Below are positions 41,466-51,443 of a DNA stretch of 59,582 nucleotides, piece by piece. The position numbers and the translations under genes are program-made. Under the pieces are notes generated by a model. It saw nothing but the letters and a program-made list of their open reading frames with translations, had not been told where the DNA came from and searched no databases. This DNA comes from a virus. Position 1 is the stretch's first letter. The number at the start of each line of letters is the position of its first letter. The stretch spans positions 1-59,582 of IMG/VR virus record IMGVR_UViG_3300025082_000008. The stretch is one strand, 5' to 3'.

Positions 41466-42131
41466 ATGGGTAGACTTTTTATAACACCGCGAGAAATTAA
41501 TTTTATAAATGACTTGGGTAAAGAGATAATCAAGGATGTAATAGGGCAAAAAATATTCTACTTTCCTATTTCTGAAATCAAATCAAACATTCATGATGTT
41601 TACGAAGAATCACCTGACAAAGTTTTTGAAAATCCAATAGAGATAGACTGCTTAGTGAAGTATGAATCTGATCAAGTAAGAACAACTCGTTTTGGATCTG
41701 AGACGTATTACACAATCGAAGCTTACATTCAGTCTCGTGATCTCTTGGATAAGGGAATTGAACTACTTGAGGGTGACTTTTTCTCTTATGGTACAGTATT
41801 TTTTGAAGTTATTAAAGCACCAAAGTCTGATACAATATTCGGACAAATTGAGCATAAGCGTTACGTAACAATTACAGGTAAACAATCAAGAAAGGGACAG
41901 TTTTTATCAAAGGTTTTTGGACCAACATCAGAGAAATATACAGATTCAGATGCAGTTCAAGATACATTTGTTCAACAAAGAGGACAGACTTTCAATAGTA
42001 ATGGTGAGACTGGAGATATACGAGAGCTTCGCAAGAGAGGAGTGTTAGATGATCCAATCACTGGCGCTAAAGAGGTCTCGCCCGCAGGCGATTCGACAGG
42101 CGTTGGGTCGTCATTTTATGACGAGGATTAA
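41466..42131 (+). CDS. Neck protein (T4 gp14-like)
   Basis: 221 residues. It opens with REINFINDLGKEIIKDVIGQ and has a beta-rich centre (SETYYTIEAYIQSRDLLDKG, GDFFSYGTVFFEVIKA). Size and position directly after the gp13-like protein match T4 gp14, which together with gp13 forms the neck. It precedes the tail terminator. Assignment rests on context and general pattern more than on a strong motif. Confidence 0.6.
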   Translation: MGRLFITPREINFINDLGKEIIKDVIGQKIFYFPISEIKSNIHDVYEESPDKVFENPIEIDCLVKYESDQVRTTRFGSETYYTIEAYIQSRDLLDKGIELLEGDFFSYGTVFFEVIKAPKSDTIFGQIEHKRYVTITGKQSRKGQFLSKVFGPTSEKYTDSDAVQDTFVQQRGQTFNSNGETGDIRELRKRGVLDDPITGAKEVSPAGDSTGVGSSFYDED

Positions 42132-42133
42132 AG

Positions 42134-43342
42134 ATGTCAAAAGCACCAGGGCCTAAGGGACAAAAGATCATAAAAGATTTTGATGGAAACAATTCACCAG
42201 ATGATTTCACGATACCCTCTGTCGGGATAGAAGATATTGACAGGGCTATTTTTGAACTGTTTGACAAGAAAATTTCTTTTGAAGTGAGCAATGAAGGAAA
42301 GCTGCAAAAAGTTCCTGTTATATTTGCGTCAGGAGAGCGATTCGCATTAACAAGAAGAAAAAATCCGATAAGAGACAGGGCAAACGCATTGATCTTGCCT
42401 ATAATTTCGATAATGCGAAATGACATAGACTTCACCCCCTCACAATCAGGAAAAGGAACAGCAATATCATTCAGGGAGCAGCAAAGCTATAGAGTAAGAT
42501 ACAGACTTAGCGAAAGAGACAGAAAGTTTCAGAACATTGTCAACAAGATGGGAATAAAAAATCAGAGCAATGTTGCGTCGCTGAATAATTTATTAGAGAA
42601 TACAGGCCTTACAGGAGGCAGAGGCGCAGTTCCTGGGACTGTTGCAACAAGAAGAACGAACGAATCGATGAGCTTCTCAAAAGATGCAAAACTTGCTTTA
42701 GAAAGTGATTTAGGCGTCAATATTTTTGAGATAATAGAAGTTCCGTATCCTGAATTCATAGCAATTAATTATGACATAATTTTCTGGACGCAGTATATGA
42801 AACAAGCAAACCAGATGATTGAGACACTTTTAGTTAACTTCACCGGTCAGGGTGAAGAAATTCCAATAACAACAAACGGTGGGTATGAGCTAGTTGCATT
42901 TTTTAAAGGAACTTTTTCTAACAGTTCGAATTTAGATGAATTTACAGACTCAGAGAGGATTATCAAGCACACGTTTTCAGTTACCATACCTGGATACATA
43001 ATAAATCCTCGGCATCCAGGGCTTCCAAACTTAGTAAGAACATACACATCAGCACCTGTTATTAGCTTTACTTTTGCTGATGCGAATGCTGCTGTAATAA
43101 GTTACCAGTCCGAAACGAATGAAGAGAAAGTTGCGAGACATGTTCTCACAGACTTAACTGCAGTTGATGAAAATTCGCTTAGAAGAGGAGAATCAAGTGC
43201 TGTTATTGAGAATTTTGTACGAAATCCGTTTAGCAGCAGTACAAAGACAGAATTTTCTAGGATCAAGTCTAGAAATGTGAGAACAGGAGAAACTGTTGCG
43301 TCTTCCAAAATAATTGGTGCACTTGAGGATCAACAAGAATAA
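42134..43342 (+). CDS. Tail terminator / sheath stabiliser (T4 gp15-like)
   Basis: 402 residues. The central segment (INYDIIFWTQYMKQANQMIE, then ETLLVNFTGQGEEIPITTNG) and the following FSVTIPGYIINP fit the gp15 pattern, in which an F-x-I/F-W-T-x-Y strand-helix is prominent. T4 gp15 (272 residues) forms the ring that ends the tail tube and stabilises the sheath; this protein is longer at the C-terminus. It stands between neck and sheath genes, where it would be expected. Followed by ~60 bases before the first sheath gene. Confidence 0.65.
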   Translation: MSKAPGPKGQKIIKDFDGNNSPDDFTIPSVGIEDIDRAIFELFDKKISFEVSNEGKLQKVPVIFASGERFALTRRKNPIRDRANALILPIISIMRNDIDFTPSQSGKGTAISFREQQSYRVRYRLSERDRKFQNIVNKMGIKNQSNVASLNNLLENTGLTGGRGAVPGTVATRRTNESMSFSKDAKLALESDLGVNIFEIIEVPYPEFIAINYDIIFWTQYMKQANQMIETLLVNFTGQGEEIPITTNGGYELVAFFKGTFSNSSNLDEFTDSERIIKHTFSVTIPGYIINPRHPGLPNLVRTYTSAPVISFTFADANAAVISYQSETNEEKVARHVLTDLTAVDENSLRRGESSAVIENFVRNPFSSSTKTEFSRIKSRNVRTGETVASSKIIGALEDQQE

Positions 43343-43402
43343 TTAATGATAAGATGTTTGAATATTAAAGCGATAGTTATATAGGTAATTGAGGAGAGAT
43401 TG

Positions 43403-46400
43403 ATGGCAGAACAGACTTTCAGATCTCCGGGTTTTTTTGAGAGAGAAATTGACTTAACCCAGAGAACACGAGAAATAGAAGGCGTCCCTGCAGGAGTCAT
43501 TGGAATGGCCCAAAAAGGTCCTGCATTTGTGCCTGTCACAGTAGGCTCTTTTGTCGACTTTGAAAGAAGATTCGGAACGCTAGACACTGAATTATTTGGC
43601 CCGTATGCAGTCAATGAGTGGCTTGAACATAGAACTGCATTAACTTACATAAGAGTTCTCGGCGCCGGCGCTAATGCAGACTCAACAGATATTGCTGCTA
43701 CAGTTGCAAAAGGAACAGTTAAGAATGCGGGATTCCGAGTGCTTGGTAAGGGTGAAGAGAGCGACACCCCAGCAGCTTTAGCAGGTGGCGGAAGACTCCG
43801 AGGTGGTGTGCAGTTCATATCAGCAGTACATAATGTGATAACAGAGTATGAGTCTGTGGGATACCCGATCTTTTCTGACAACGACTCATTTGATACGTCT
43901 ACTGATCTTAGGCTGGTCCGCGGAATGGTGATGATGGCCTCAGGCGCAAGAATGGAGGTGCTTCATCACAATAGCTACTACTCCGGAGTGCAGACGACGA
44001 CAGATCTAGCTCAGATATCGTCATATGACGGAACTTCTGGGGAAGGAACATTCAAACTTATAATTTCTGCCTCCGGTACTGGCTTTAGTAATGATGAGGG
44101 TTTCCCTGGCATTAGAATTTACACGGCATCGTTAGATCCGTCTAGCAAGCATTACATCGGAAAGATCTTAAATACAAGCACTGACAGGTTTCATGCAGAG
44201 CAACACATACTCTACGCAGATTTTGCAGTCGAAAGCGAACTTGCTAGGGTTAAGTATGATGCTTCTAACCCATCAGTTGGAATCTTATCCGGATCAACAG
44301 AGACATCAAACTCTAGTGGCGACACGTCATTAAGGTTCTGCGATGTGTACGGATCTTTCAACACGAGATACCAGGCCGCTAGAACAACATCATTTATCTC
44401 ACAGCCTTACGGCGCTGATGAATATGATCTATTCCACTTCGAGATGATAGATGATGGAACTGCCGGCAATGCTAAGGTGAAGGTCTCAATTTCAAATCTT
44501 AAAAGATCCACAAACCCAAAGAGCAAGTATGGATCGTTCACAGTTTTAATTAGAGACTTCACAGACACAGACACTAACATGAAGATTCTTGAGCAGTATC
44601 CTCTTTGCACGCTTAATCCTGCAGATGATGACTACATAGCTAATAGAATTGGTGACTTAAAGGTTTCATATAACTTTGATGCAGAGACTGATTCTGAGAA
44701 GAGATTAATGGTTTCAGGAAAACGACCTAATAAGTCAGCATATGTCCGAGTTAAGATGACAGCAGCTGCTGAAAATGATGATATTCCTGCTGATGCTCTA
44801 CCCTTTGGATTCCGAGGCTTGCCTGTTCCAAAGACGACAGATAACCTAAGAGATGACACATCAACACTTTCTGTAGGCTCAAATAGGGGAAGACTAACAA
44901 GAGTCGCAGGAGGAATTGCAGAAACTGGAACTGAGACGCTAACACATGCGGTCGTGCCTCCTGTTCCACTGAGATTTAAGGCTACAAGAAATGCAATTCT
45001 TCAGACAGACACACCAGGCTTCACAGGTGCCCCCGGCGCTCTCGAATTAGCTGATAATAGATACTTCTTTGGAGTAAAGTTTGAGCGTTGTCCGGTGACA
45101 GCAAGTCTAGACAATGCTGTCTTGACATCAAATGCTTCATCTGCAAAGAATCCTCTCGTTTCAGCTTACTCAAAATTCTTAGGAATTGCCAAGTTAGACG
45201 CACTAACTACTGGATCTGGTGCAGACGCTTTTTGTAATAATAAGTTCACGCTGGCAAAAGTTGCTTTCTATAATAGTACTACAGCTGCAACTACAACAAT
45301 TGATTCAGAAGTAGACGTAGTATTCACAGGGTCAGTTGATGAGCACATGCGAGAAGCAGCTTACTTAAGAAACGGAAGATTAGTGACGCCGCAGTATACA
45401 ATTCAAGATGGGGCAACAAATCCAAGACGAATAACATTTGCTTCTCTTGCTGCAGCCCGTTCAGCAACCAAGTTCAATAGATTTACTGATTACATGAAGT
45501 TTACAAACATGTTCTACGGTGGTTTTGACGGCCTAAACATTCTTGATAGAGATCAAAGGCTCATGAATGATAAAGCATCATCAGTAGGCACCGGCGGCAA
45601 GGCCGTGGGTGATGAGCTAGGATACACGAATCTCTCTACAGGCTCTTCACCAGGGTCAGGAAAAGAGAATAACATAATTAGTTCATATAGAACCGCTGCA
45701 AAGATCATAACAGATCCAATGGCAACACGCGTTAACGTGATTTCTGTACCGGGAATTAGAGACTCTTATGTTACAGACTTCTTAAGTGATCTAACTAGAA
45801 CTTATAGTAAGGCAATCTATATTATGGATATGCCAGCTTATGATGACGATACAAATCGTCTATATGACGATGCAACAGTTCGTCCAAATGTTAGACGATC
45901 AGTTGAACAGTTTGAGAGCAGAGCACTTGACAACAACTATGTCGCGACATATTTTCCTGACGTGATTATAGAAGATCCTATCAATAGGGCATCAGTGAAT
46001 GTGCCGGCTTCAATTGCAGCTGTCGGCGCATTGGCGTACAATGATGCTGTTGCTTATCCGTGGTTCGCTCCTGCAGGATTTAACAGAGGAGCTCTAGACA
46101 ATGTTATGAACACTGAAGTGAGGCTAACGGCTGAAGATAGAAATGTCATGTATGAATCAATGATTAATCCTATCGCTAACTTTCCTGACGGTGGATTTGT
46201 GATCTTCGGTCAGAAAACATTGCAGCAGGCAAGATCAGCACTTGATCGTGTTAATGTTAGAAGAATGCTTCTAGAGGTAAAACGAATAGTGTCAGACATT
46301 GCTGTTAAGATCATCTTCGAGCAGAACACACCTGCAACAAGAGCTAGATTCGTCGCACAGGTGACACCACAATTAGCAACGATACAAGCTCAGCAGGGAA

Positions 46401-46558
46401 TTGACCAGTTTAAGGTTGTTATGGATTCTTCAAACAATACAGATGAAGACATCGAGCAAAATCGACTAAACGGACGAATTGTTTTAGTTCCGACGAGAGC
46501 TGTTGAGTTTATCGCAATAGACTTTATTATAACAAATTCTGGCGTAAGTTTTGAATGA
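43403..46558 (+). CDS. Tail sheath protein, paralog 1
   Basis: 1051 residues from ATG 43403, after a GAGGAG ribosome site. N-terminal landmarks: SPGFFEREIDLTQRTREIEG, GVPAGVIGMAQKGPAFVPV, ALTYIRVLGAGA. C-terminal landmarks: WFAPAGFNRGALDN, FGQKTLQQARSALDRVNVRR, VPTRAVEFIAIDFIITNSG. These are the hallmarks of contractile sheaths (T4 gp18, 659 residues); the extra length lies in the middle, probably as surface domains. It forms the contractile tube around the tail. A second, diverged sheath gene follows. Confidence 0.93.
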   Translation: MAEQTFRSPGFFEREIDLTQRTREIEGVPAGVIGMAQKGPAFVPVTVGSFVDFERRFGTLDTELFGPYAVNEWLEHRTALTYIRVLGAGANADSTDIAATVAKGTVKNAGFRVLGKGEESDTPAALAGGGRLRGGVQFISAVHNVITEYESVGYPIFSDNDSFDTSTDLRLVRGMVMMASGARMEVLHHNSYYSGVQTTTDLAQISSYDGTSGEGTFKLIISASGTGFSNDEGFPGIRIYTASLDPSSKHYIGKILNTSTDRFHAEQHILYADFAVESELARVKYDASNPSVGILSGSTETSNSSGDTSLRFCDVYGSFNTRYQAARTTSFISQPYGADEYDLFHFEMIDDGTAGNAKVKVSISNLKRSTNPKSKYGSFTVLIRDFTDTDTNMKILEQYPLCTLNPADDDYIANRIGDLKVSYNFDAETDSEKRLMVSGKRPNKSAYVRVKMTAAAENDDIPADALPFGFRGLPVPKTTDNLRDDTSTLSVGSNRGRLTRVAGGIAETGTETLTHAVVPPVPLRFKATRNAILQTDTPGFTGAPGALELADNRYFFGVKFERCPVTASLDNAVLTSNASSAKNPLVSAYSKFLGIAKLDALTTGSGADAFCNNKFTLAKVAFYNSTTAATTTIDSEVDVVFTGSVDEHMREAAYLRNGRLVTPQYTIQDGATNPRRITFASLAAARSATKFNRFTDYMKFTNMFYGGFDGLNILDRDQRLMNDKASSVGTGGKAVGDELGYTNLSTGSSPGSGKENNIISSYRTAAKIITDPMATRVNVISVPGIRDSYVTDFLSDLTRTYSKAIYIMDMPAYDDDTNRLYDDATVRPNVRRSVEQFESRALDNNYVATYFPDVIIEDPINRASVNVPASIAAVGALAYNDAVAYPWFAPAGFNRGALDNVMNTEVRLTAEDRNVMYESMINPIANFPDGGFVIFGQKTLQQARSALDRVNVRRMLLEVKRIVSDIAVKIIFEQNTPATRARFVAQVTPQLATIQAQQGIDQFKVVMDSSNNTDEDIEQNRLNGRIVLVPTRAVEFIAIDFIITNSGVSFE

Positions 46559-46598
46559 GAATAATTAAAGGTATAGAGGAAATTTACGGAGATCATAA

Positions 46599-49500
46599 AT
46601 GGCAGAATTAACATTTAAATCAGCAGGCGTTAGCACAAGAGAAATTGATCTCTCTGGTCCTAGAAAAGTAGGACCAGTTGGCGTACCTGCGGGTGTCATC
46701 GGAACAGCCTTGGAGGGCCCGGCTTACGTGCCCATTAAGGTTGCAACGTTTGATGAGTTTAGTAATACATTCGGTGCAACAGACGGAGAGAAGTTTGGCC
46801 CGATTGCTGTTCATGAGTGGTTAAGGAATGCGCAGTCTCTTGTTTACATTAGAGTACTTGGCGCAGGTGACGGAAAGAAGAAGAGCTCTACGACAGGTAA
46901 CGTGACAAATGCAGGGTTTGTGGTTGGCGATCAGCTAGTTCAAGAGAACGGCATGCTCGGTGATAATCCTTGGGCAAATACAGCTACAAACTTAGGAATA
47001 AAGGGTAGAACTTACTTCCTCGGTTGCTTCATGTCAGAGTCGAACGGTAGCACGATATTTAGTGATGCTGGGATACAAGGTGCATCTCTCGCAGCAGGTG
47101 CAAAAGCATCTTGTTCTATTCAGTTTTCCGGATGGCCCACAACCGATGATGAACTTGTAATAACTGATGCAGCGGGCCTCTCGAGAACATACACAGCCAA
47201 GGAAAGTATTTCACTCGCTGACAACGAATATGACCGAGACGGCGGTTCCGCTGGTTCGACAGCCGCGTCGCTAATCCTCTGCATTGAGCACGCATCCGGC
47301 CATGCCGGCTCAATTACTGCAGTTATAGATGGGGATGCGGGCGGCCTGACGTTGACACAAGCTGTTGGAGGCGCAGCAGGAAACACAGCATGTGATGCTA
47401 GCTCAGTAGATAATACGACAGTAACCGGAGTTAGTCCGACAACAGCGAATACGTTTACTGGCGGAATTAATGGAGATCACGCAGTTCCAATACTCCGCGG
47501 AGTTCTTCTCGCACCTAGCGGTGTTATCCTTCATCTAAGCGGCGGAACAACTGCTGTAACAACTAAGCCTGGTGACACAGACACAGCTAGAGCAAATGAA
47601 TTGACTGTCCACGGTCAGAAGGGCGCAATGACAGGTGCAGTTCACTTAGCATCACAAGAATTCACGATGCTGATGAACGGATATGCAGGAACGACATCAA
47701 ATCTTACACACGTAACCGCTTCATTTGACATGACTTCACCGAGCTACTTCCCGAACGTTTTCAATACAGACCCATATCAGATCGAAGCAAGAGGCCACTT
47801 TTTATGCGCTTCTTACGATGTATATCCTGATCTTGCAGCTGTGACAGGAAGTTCTGCCGTTACAGAAGGTGTGTATACAGTAGGCTCAGACTCATCATCG
47901 CAAGAAGACATCGCGTTTCTCCTTACGTCATCTATCGCAAGGGGCACAGTTGATTCAACTGTACCAATGTACGAGTCATTTGAAGATAGATTCACACACG
48001 CAGAATCGCCTTATGTGATATCACAAGCGTATGGTGGCTCCGCATATGATCTGTTTAAGGTGCATGCACTTTCAGACGGCGCAGGCATATCAACAAAATT
48101 TAAGATATCAATTGAAAACTTGAATAAGTCAACATCTGACACTGATTTATTTGGAACATTTGATCTTCTTGTCAGAAGATTCTCAGACACTGATGATGAA
48201 AGAGTTGTGCTAGAGAGCTTCAGAGGACTAAGTCTTGATGCTTCTTCTGACAGATACATTGCTCGTTCGATTGGCGACCAGAACGCATTTTATAACTTTG
48301 ACAATGACCTCGAGTCACAAAAAATAGTTGTCGACGGTTCTCATCCTGTTAGATCACGATATATCAGGGTCCAGATGTCAAATGCTATGAAGAAGTCAGA
48401 AGTACCTGACGGCGCTCTACCTCTCGGCTTCAGAGGGCCCAAACATCTTGTGACTAGTGGCTCATTACTTGCAGGTGAACCTGACGCGCGCTGCTACATA
48501 GCAACAGACTTACACAAGCGTGTAAGAGAGGTGCCCATACCTTACAGAGAGTCAATCTCCCAAGGCACAGGCCTCCAGAAGAGAGATGACTCTAGACTGT
48601 ACTGGGGTGTCCAGAGCACAAGAAAGACATCAGCAACAGAGCCCAATACTGTCGGCCTTTTTGATCAATCACTATTCTCATTCGCGAAGCACCTTCCGAA
48701 CCACAGAGATGACAGCACAAAGTTTTGGGTAGGTGACAACAACGGTGTCTCAAATGTTGCAGGCTCAGTTCTTGACTGTGACTTGTTCAACAATAACAAA
48801 TTCACTCTTGAGAACGTTAAGGTCAGAACAGGATCAGACGGTGTTGCAGACGCTGAGTATTGGCTTAGCGCGTCTTATGTAAGGGTAGGAAGTATCTCTG
48901 CTGATGATGCCAATAAGCTCCGTGCGTTTAAAGTTGATGATCTTGATAAGGTTTCAAATAGAAAGTTTGCAAAATTTACATTCATACTCCAGGGAGGCTT
49001 CGACGGCACAAATATCTTTGATAAGGACAAGCGAGAGCTATCAAATGCAGCGGCCAAGAGAGAGATTGATGATGAGAACCAGGGAGAGACAGCAGGTCCT
49101 ACAGTTTCAGCTTACAGGAAGGCAATTGATGTTATGTCATCAAAGACAGATGTCGAACTACAGCTACTTGCAATTCCAGGTATGAGGCACACATCAATAA
49201 CAGACTATGCTATTAATGCAACTGAGCAAAGATTCGATGCGATGTACATCATGGACATCGAGGAAAGGGATCAGTATAACAGTGTAATAACAGCATCGGG
49301 CGGCGATCAGATGCCTCACGTCTCAAATACGGTCACAGCATTTAAGAATAGATCACTTGACAGCTCCTTTGGAGCCGCATACTTCCCAGATGTCATCGTG
49401 ACAGATCCAACAACTAGAGCGCTAGTCCAGGTTCCTCCGACAGCAGCTGTGTTGGGTGCTTACTCAGTGAATGATAGACTCGGTCACCCGTGGTTCGCAC

Positions 49501-49985
49501 CCGCAGGTTTCACGAGAGGCGCGCTATCAACAGTTGAGATGGCAAGTGTAAGACTTAATAGAACAAACTTAGACGATCTATACGATGCAGATATTAACCC
49601 TATCACAGCATTCCCCGGAACAGGTGTAACAGTCTGGGGACAGAAGACACTTTTAGCTGCCTCATCAGCCCTGGATAGGGTTAACGTAAGACGGCTTCTC
49701 ATAAGTGTTAGAAGAAAGGTTCGCAATATTGCAAATACACTGCTGTTTGAACCTAACAGGGTTGAGACGTTAGAGAAGTTCAGCGCTCTTGTGAATCCAG
49801 TTCTTCAGCAGGTTCAGGAGCAGAGTGGTGTTGACAGGTTTAAGGTCGTGATCGATACGACAACAACAACACAAGCTGATGTTGAGAATAATACGATTAG
49901 AGGAAAGATCTTCTTGCAGCCCACTCGAGCTGTTGAATTCATTGCACTTGACTTTGTTGTCACAAATGCAGGTTCAGAAATTTAA
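46599..49985 (+). CDS. Tail sheath protein, paralog 2
   Basis: 1128 residues. N-terminal (SAGVSTREIDLSGPRKVG, GVPAGVIGTALEGPAYVPI, SLVYIRVLGAGD) and C-terminal (WFAPAGFTRGALST, WGQKTLLAASSALDRVNVRR, QPTRAVEFIALDFVVTNAG) segments are clearly homologous to paralog 1. The middle diverges. Residues ~172-294 contain a Gly/Ala-rich inserted beta module (LTLTQAVGGAAGNTACDASS) absent from paralog 1. Both copies are intact and adjacent. The sheath may be built from two subunits, or the copies may serve different sections. Confidence 0.92.
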   Translation: MAELTFKSAGVSTREIDLSGPRKVGPVGVPAGVIGTALEGPAYVPIKVATFDEFSNTFGATDGEKFGPIAVHEWLRNAQSLVYIRVLGAGDGKKKSSTTGNVTNAGFVVGDQLVQENGMLGDNPWANTATNLGIKGRTYFLGCFMSESNGSTIFSDAGIQGASLAAGAKASCSIQFSGWPTTDDELVITDAAGLSRTYTAKESISLADNEYDRDGGSAGSTAASLILCIEHASGHAGSITAVIDGDAGGLTLTQAVGGAAGNTACDASSVDNTTVTGVSPTTANTFTGGINGDHAVPILRGVLLAPSGVILHLSGGTTAVTTKPGDTDTARANELTVHGQKGAMTGAVHLASQEFTMLMNGYAGTTSNLTHVTASFDMTSPSYFPNVFNTDPYQIEARGHFLCASYDVYPDLAAVTGSSAVTEGVYTVGSDSSSQEDIAFLLTSSIARGTVDSTVPMYESFEDRFTHAESPYVISQAYGGSAYDLFKVHALSDGAGISTKFKISIENLNKSTSDTDLFGTFDLLVRRFSDTDDERVVLESFRGLSLDASSDRYIARSIGDQNAFYNFDNDLESQKIVVDGSHPVRSRYIRVQMSNAMKKSEVPDGALPLGFRGPKHLVTSGSLLAGEPDARCYIATDLHKRVREVPIPYRESISQGTGLQKRDDSRLYWGVQSTRKTSATEPNTVGLFDQSLFSFAKHLPNHRDDSTKFWVGDNNGVSNVAGSVLDCDLFNNNKFTLENVKVRTGSDGVADAEYWLSASYVRVGSISADDANKLRAFKVDDLDKVSNRKFAKFTFILQGGFDGTNIFDKDKRELSNAAAKREIDDENQGETAGPTVSAYRKAIDVMSSKTDVELQLLAIPGMRHTSITDYAINATEQRFDAMYIMDIEERDQYNSVITASGGDQMPHVSNTVTAFKNRSLDSSFGAAYFPDVIVTDPTTRALVQVPPTAAVLGAYSVNDRLGHPWFAPAGFTRGALSTVEMASVRLNRTNLDDLYDADINPITAFPGTGVTVWGQKTLLAASSALDRVNVRRLLISVRRKVRNIANTLLFEPNRVETLEKFSALVNPVLQQVQEQSGVDRFKVVIDTTTTTQADVENNTIRGKIFLQPTRAVEFIALDFVVTNAGSEI

Positions 49986-50021
49986 ACGAGATATATATAT
50001 TTAGGATTAGGAGAATAACAA

Positions 50022-50510
50022 ATGGCAGAAACACTTTCAGTCACTGACATGCTACCAAATAAATTTGAGCCGAAAAGAAGTTATCGATGGGTACTTGCCA
50101 TTGAAGGCGTCGACTCATTTTTGGTAACCACAGCTAATAGACCTTCGGTTTCGATAACTGAAAAGAAGATAGACTACATCAATAGCTATCGTAGGGTTGC
50201 TGGAAAGCTTGAATTTGGGGATCTATCTGTGAAGCTGCATGATCCAATTGCACCATCAGGTGCACAACAGATCATGGAATGGATAAGAACACATTATGAG
50301 TCTGTTTCAGGAAGAGCGGGCTATGCGGATTTCTACAAGCGCGACGTTCAATTAAAGATGCTTGATCCGATTGGAACTGTTATTGAGCTCTGGGACATCA
50401 AAGGTGCATTCATCACGTCTGCAAACTTCCAGACACTTGACTACAGCGGAGACGAGGTCATGTACATTGATCTAACACTCAAGATGGATAACTGCGTCTT
50501 GCAATTCTAA
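50022..50510 (+). CDS. Tail tube protein (T4 gp19-like)
   Basis: 162 residues with AGGAG upstream. KFEPKRSYRWVLAIEGVDSF, NSYRRVAGKLEFGDLSVKLH, DPIGTVIELWDIKGAFI and LDYSGDEVMYIDLTLKMDN match gp19-type tail tube subunits in order and size (T4 gp19 is 163 residues). It polymerises into the inner tube under the sheath. It directly follows the sheath genes, as in T4 (18 then 19). Confidence 0.95.
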   Translation: MAETLSVTDMLPNKFEPKRSYRWVLAIEGVDSFLVTTANRPSVSITEKKIDYINSYRRVAGKLEFGDLSVKLHDPIAPSGAQQIMEWIRTHYESVSGRAGYADFYKRDVQLKMLDPIGTVIELWDIKGAFITSANFQTLDYSGDEVMYIDLTLKMDNCVLQF

Positions 50511-50516
50511 AATTAG

Positions 50517-50546
50517 ATTTAACTCTAATAATTGCGCCTGTATAAT
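50517..50546 (+). promoter_or_regulatory. Probable promoter before the hub gene
   Basis: TATAAT at 50541-50546 (continuing ATATG), with ATTTAAC (50517-50523) 17 bases further up. Weaker match to the GTGYAAY class, with spacing 17. It excludes the in-frame ATG at 50549, which overlaps it, as the gene start. Confidence 0.45.
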
Positions 50547-50578
50547 ATATGCGGGCGTTTTTATTTGGAGGAGAATGC

Positions 50579-51403
50579 ATGGCTAGAAAAGTAAGTGATG
50601 TTCATCACGAAGCGATGAAACAGAATGTAATGAAAGAAGATTTTGGATGGGAAATTCCCGTCGAATCTGTTCCTTTACCGTCAAGAGGGATACTGTACTC
50701 TCCAGATTCAACGTTATATAATAGAGAGACTATTCCTATCAGAGCTATGACAGCTCATGAAGAGGATATACTGACAAGTCAGGCCCTCATAAAAGAAGGC
50801 ACCGTGATTAATCGGTTGATCAAATCATGTGTGACTGATAAGTCATTTGAAATTGACGATATGACCATCGGAGACAGAAATGCGCTGATGGTGTCAGTTA
50901 GAATAACCGGGTACGGACCTGATTATAACCTGGTCACTACTTGTGCGAGCTGTAGTCATGTTAACAACATTACAGCAAACTTAGCAGACCTTGGAATAAA
51001 GCGGCTGACGATTAAACCTGTAGCGGAAGGAAAGAATGAGTTCGAGTACACTCTGCCCGTGACAAAGAAGAAAGTCACATTTAAGTTCCTCACTTTAAAA
51101 GATGAGCTAGATAGGACAGCCGCAAACAAGAATGAGCAAGCAGCGTTCGGAGTAAAGTTAGAGAGGAACGTAACAAGCTATTTAAAGTACACACTCGTCT
51201 CAGTTGGCGGCGTGACAGACAAGAATAAACTACATCACTTTGTCACGTACATGCCGGCCTTTGATTCAAAGGCCTTAAGAAAGTTCATAAATGATAATGA
51301 ACCAGGTGTAGATATGGGAACAAGCTATGACTGTGAGAAATGCTCACATCATAACGAATTCAACCTCCCAGTAACGTCAGAATTTTTTTGGCCCAGTACA
51401 TAA
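50579..51403 (+). CDS. Baseplate hub / tail assembly chaperone (T4 gp26-like)
   Basis: 274 residues from ATG 50579 with GGAGGAG in front. Landmarks: PLPSRGILYSPD near the N-terminus, two zinc-type Cys pairs (CASCSHVN, CEKCSHHNEFNLPV), and a C-terminus SEFFWPST. This layout (two CxxC pairs and an FFWP end) matches gp26-like hub proteins of T4-type cyanophages. Its last codons contain a seven-T run (51383-51389), where a -2 or +1 shift would extend it into the gp51-like frame. In T4 these proteins help assemble the baseplate hub. Confidence 0.65.
   Translation: MARKVSDVHHEAMKQNVMKEDFGWEIPVESVPLPSRGILYSPDSTLYNRETIPIRAMTAHEEDILTSQALIKEGTVINRLIKSCVTDKSFEIDDMTIGDRNALMVSVRITGYGPDYNLVTTCASCSHVNNITANLADLGIKRLTIKPVAEGKNEFEYTLPVTKKKVTFKFLTLKDELDRTAANKNEQAAFGVKLERNVTSYLKYTLVSVGGVTDKNKLHHFVTYMPAFDSKALRKFINDNEPGVDMGTSYDCEKCSHHNEFNLPVTSEFFWPST
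51383..51389 (+). other. Candidate programmed frameshift site (seven T)
   Basis: A T7 run is read TTT TTT T in the last codons of the gp26-like gene. A -2 slip (or +1) moves ribosomes into the frame of the 61-residue gp51-like protein, which is open from 51375 with no stop before 51627. The gp51-like protein's own first ATG (51444) has only a distant ribosome site. Tail assembly chaperones often use such shifts (lambda -1, Mu -2). Confidence 0.5.
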
Positions 51404-51443
51404 CTGGAGAGAAGGCTTCCTAGAGGAGGCCTTTCAGCTTCAG

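Noticed and set aside
50549-50578. Upstream ATG for the gp26-like gene
   Set aside because: It overlaps the TATAAT box, whereas the ATG at 50579 has a strong GGAGGAG ribosome site.
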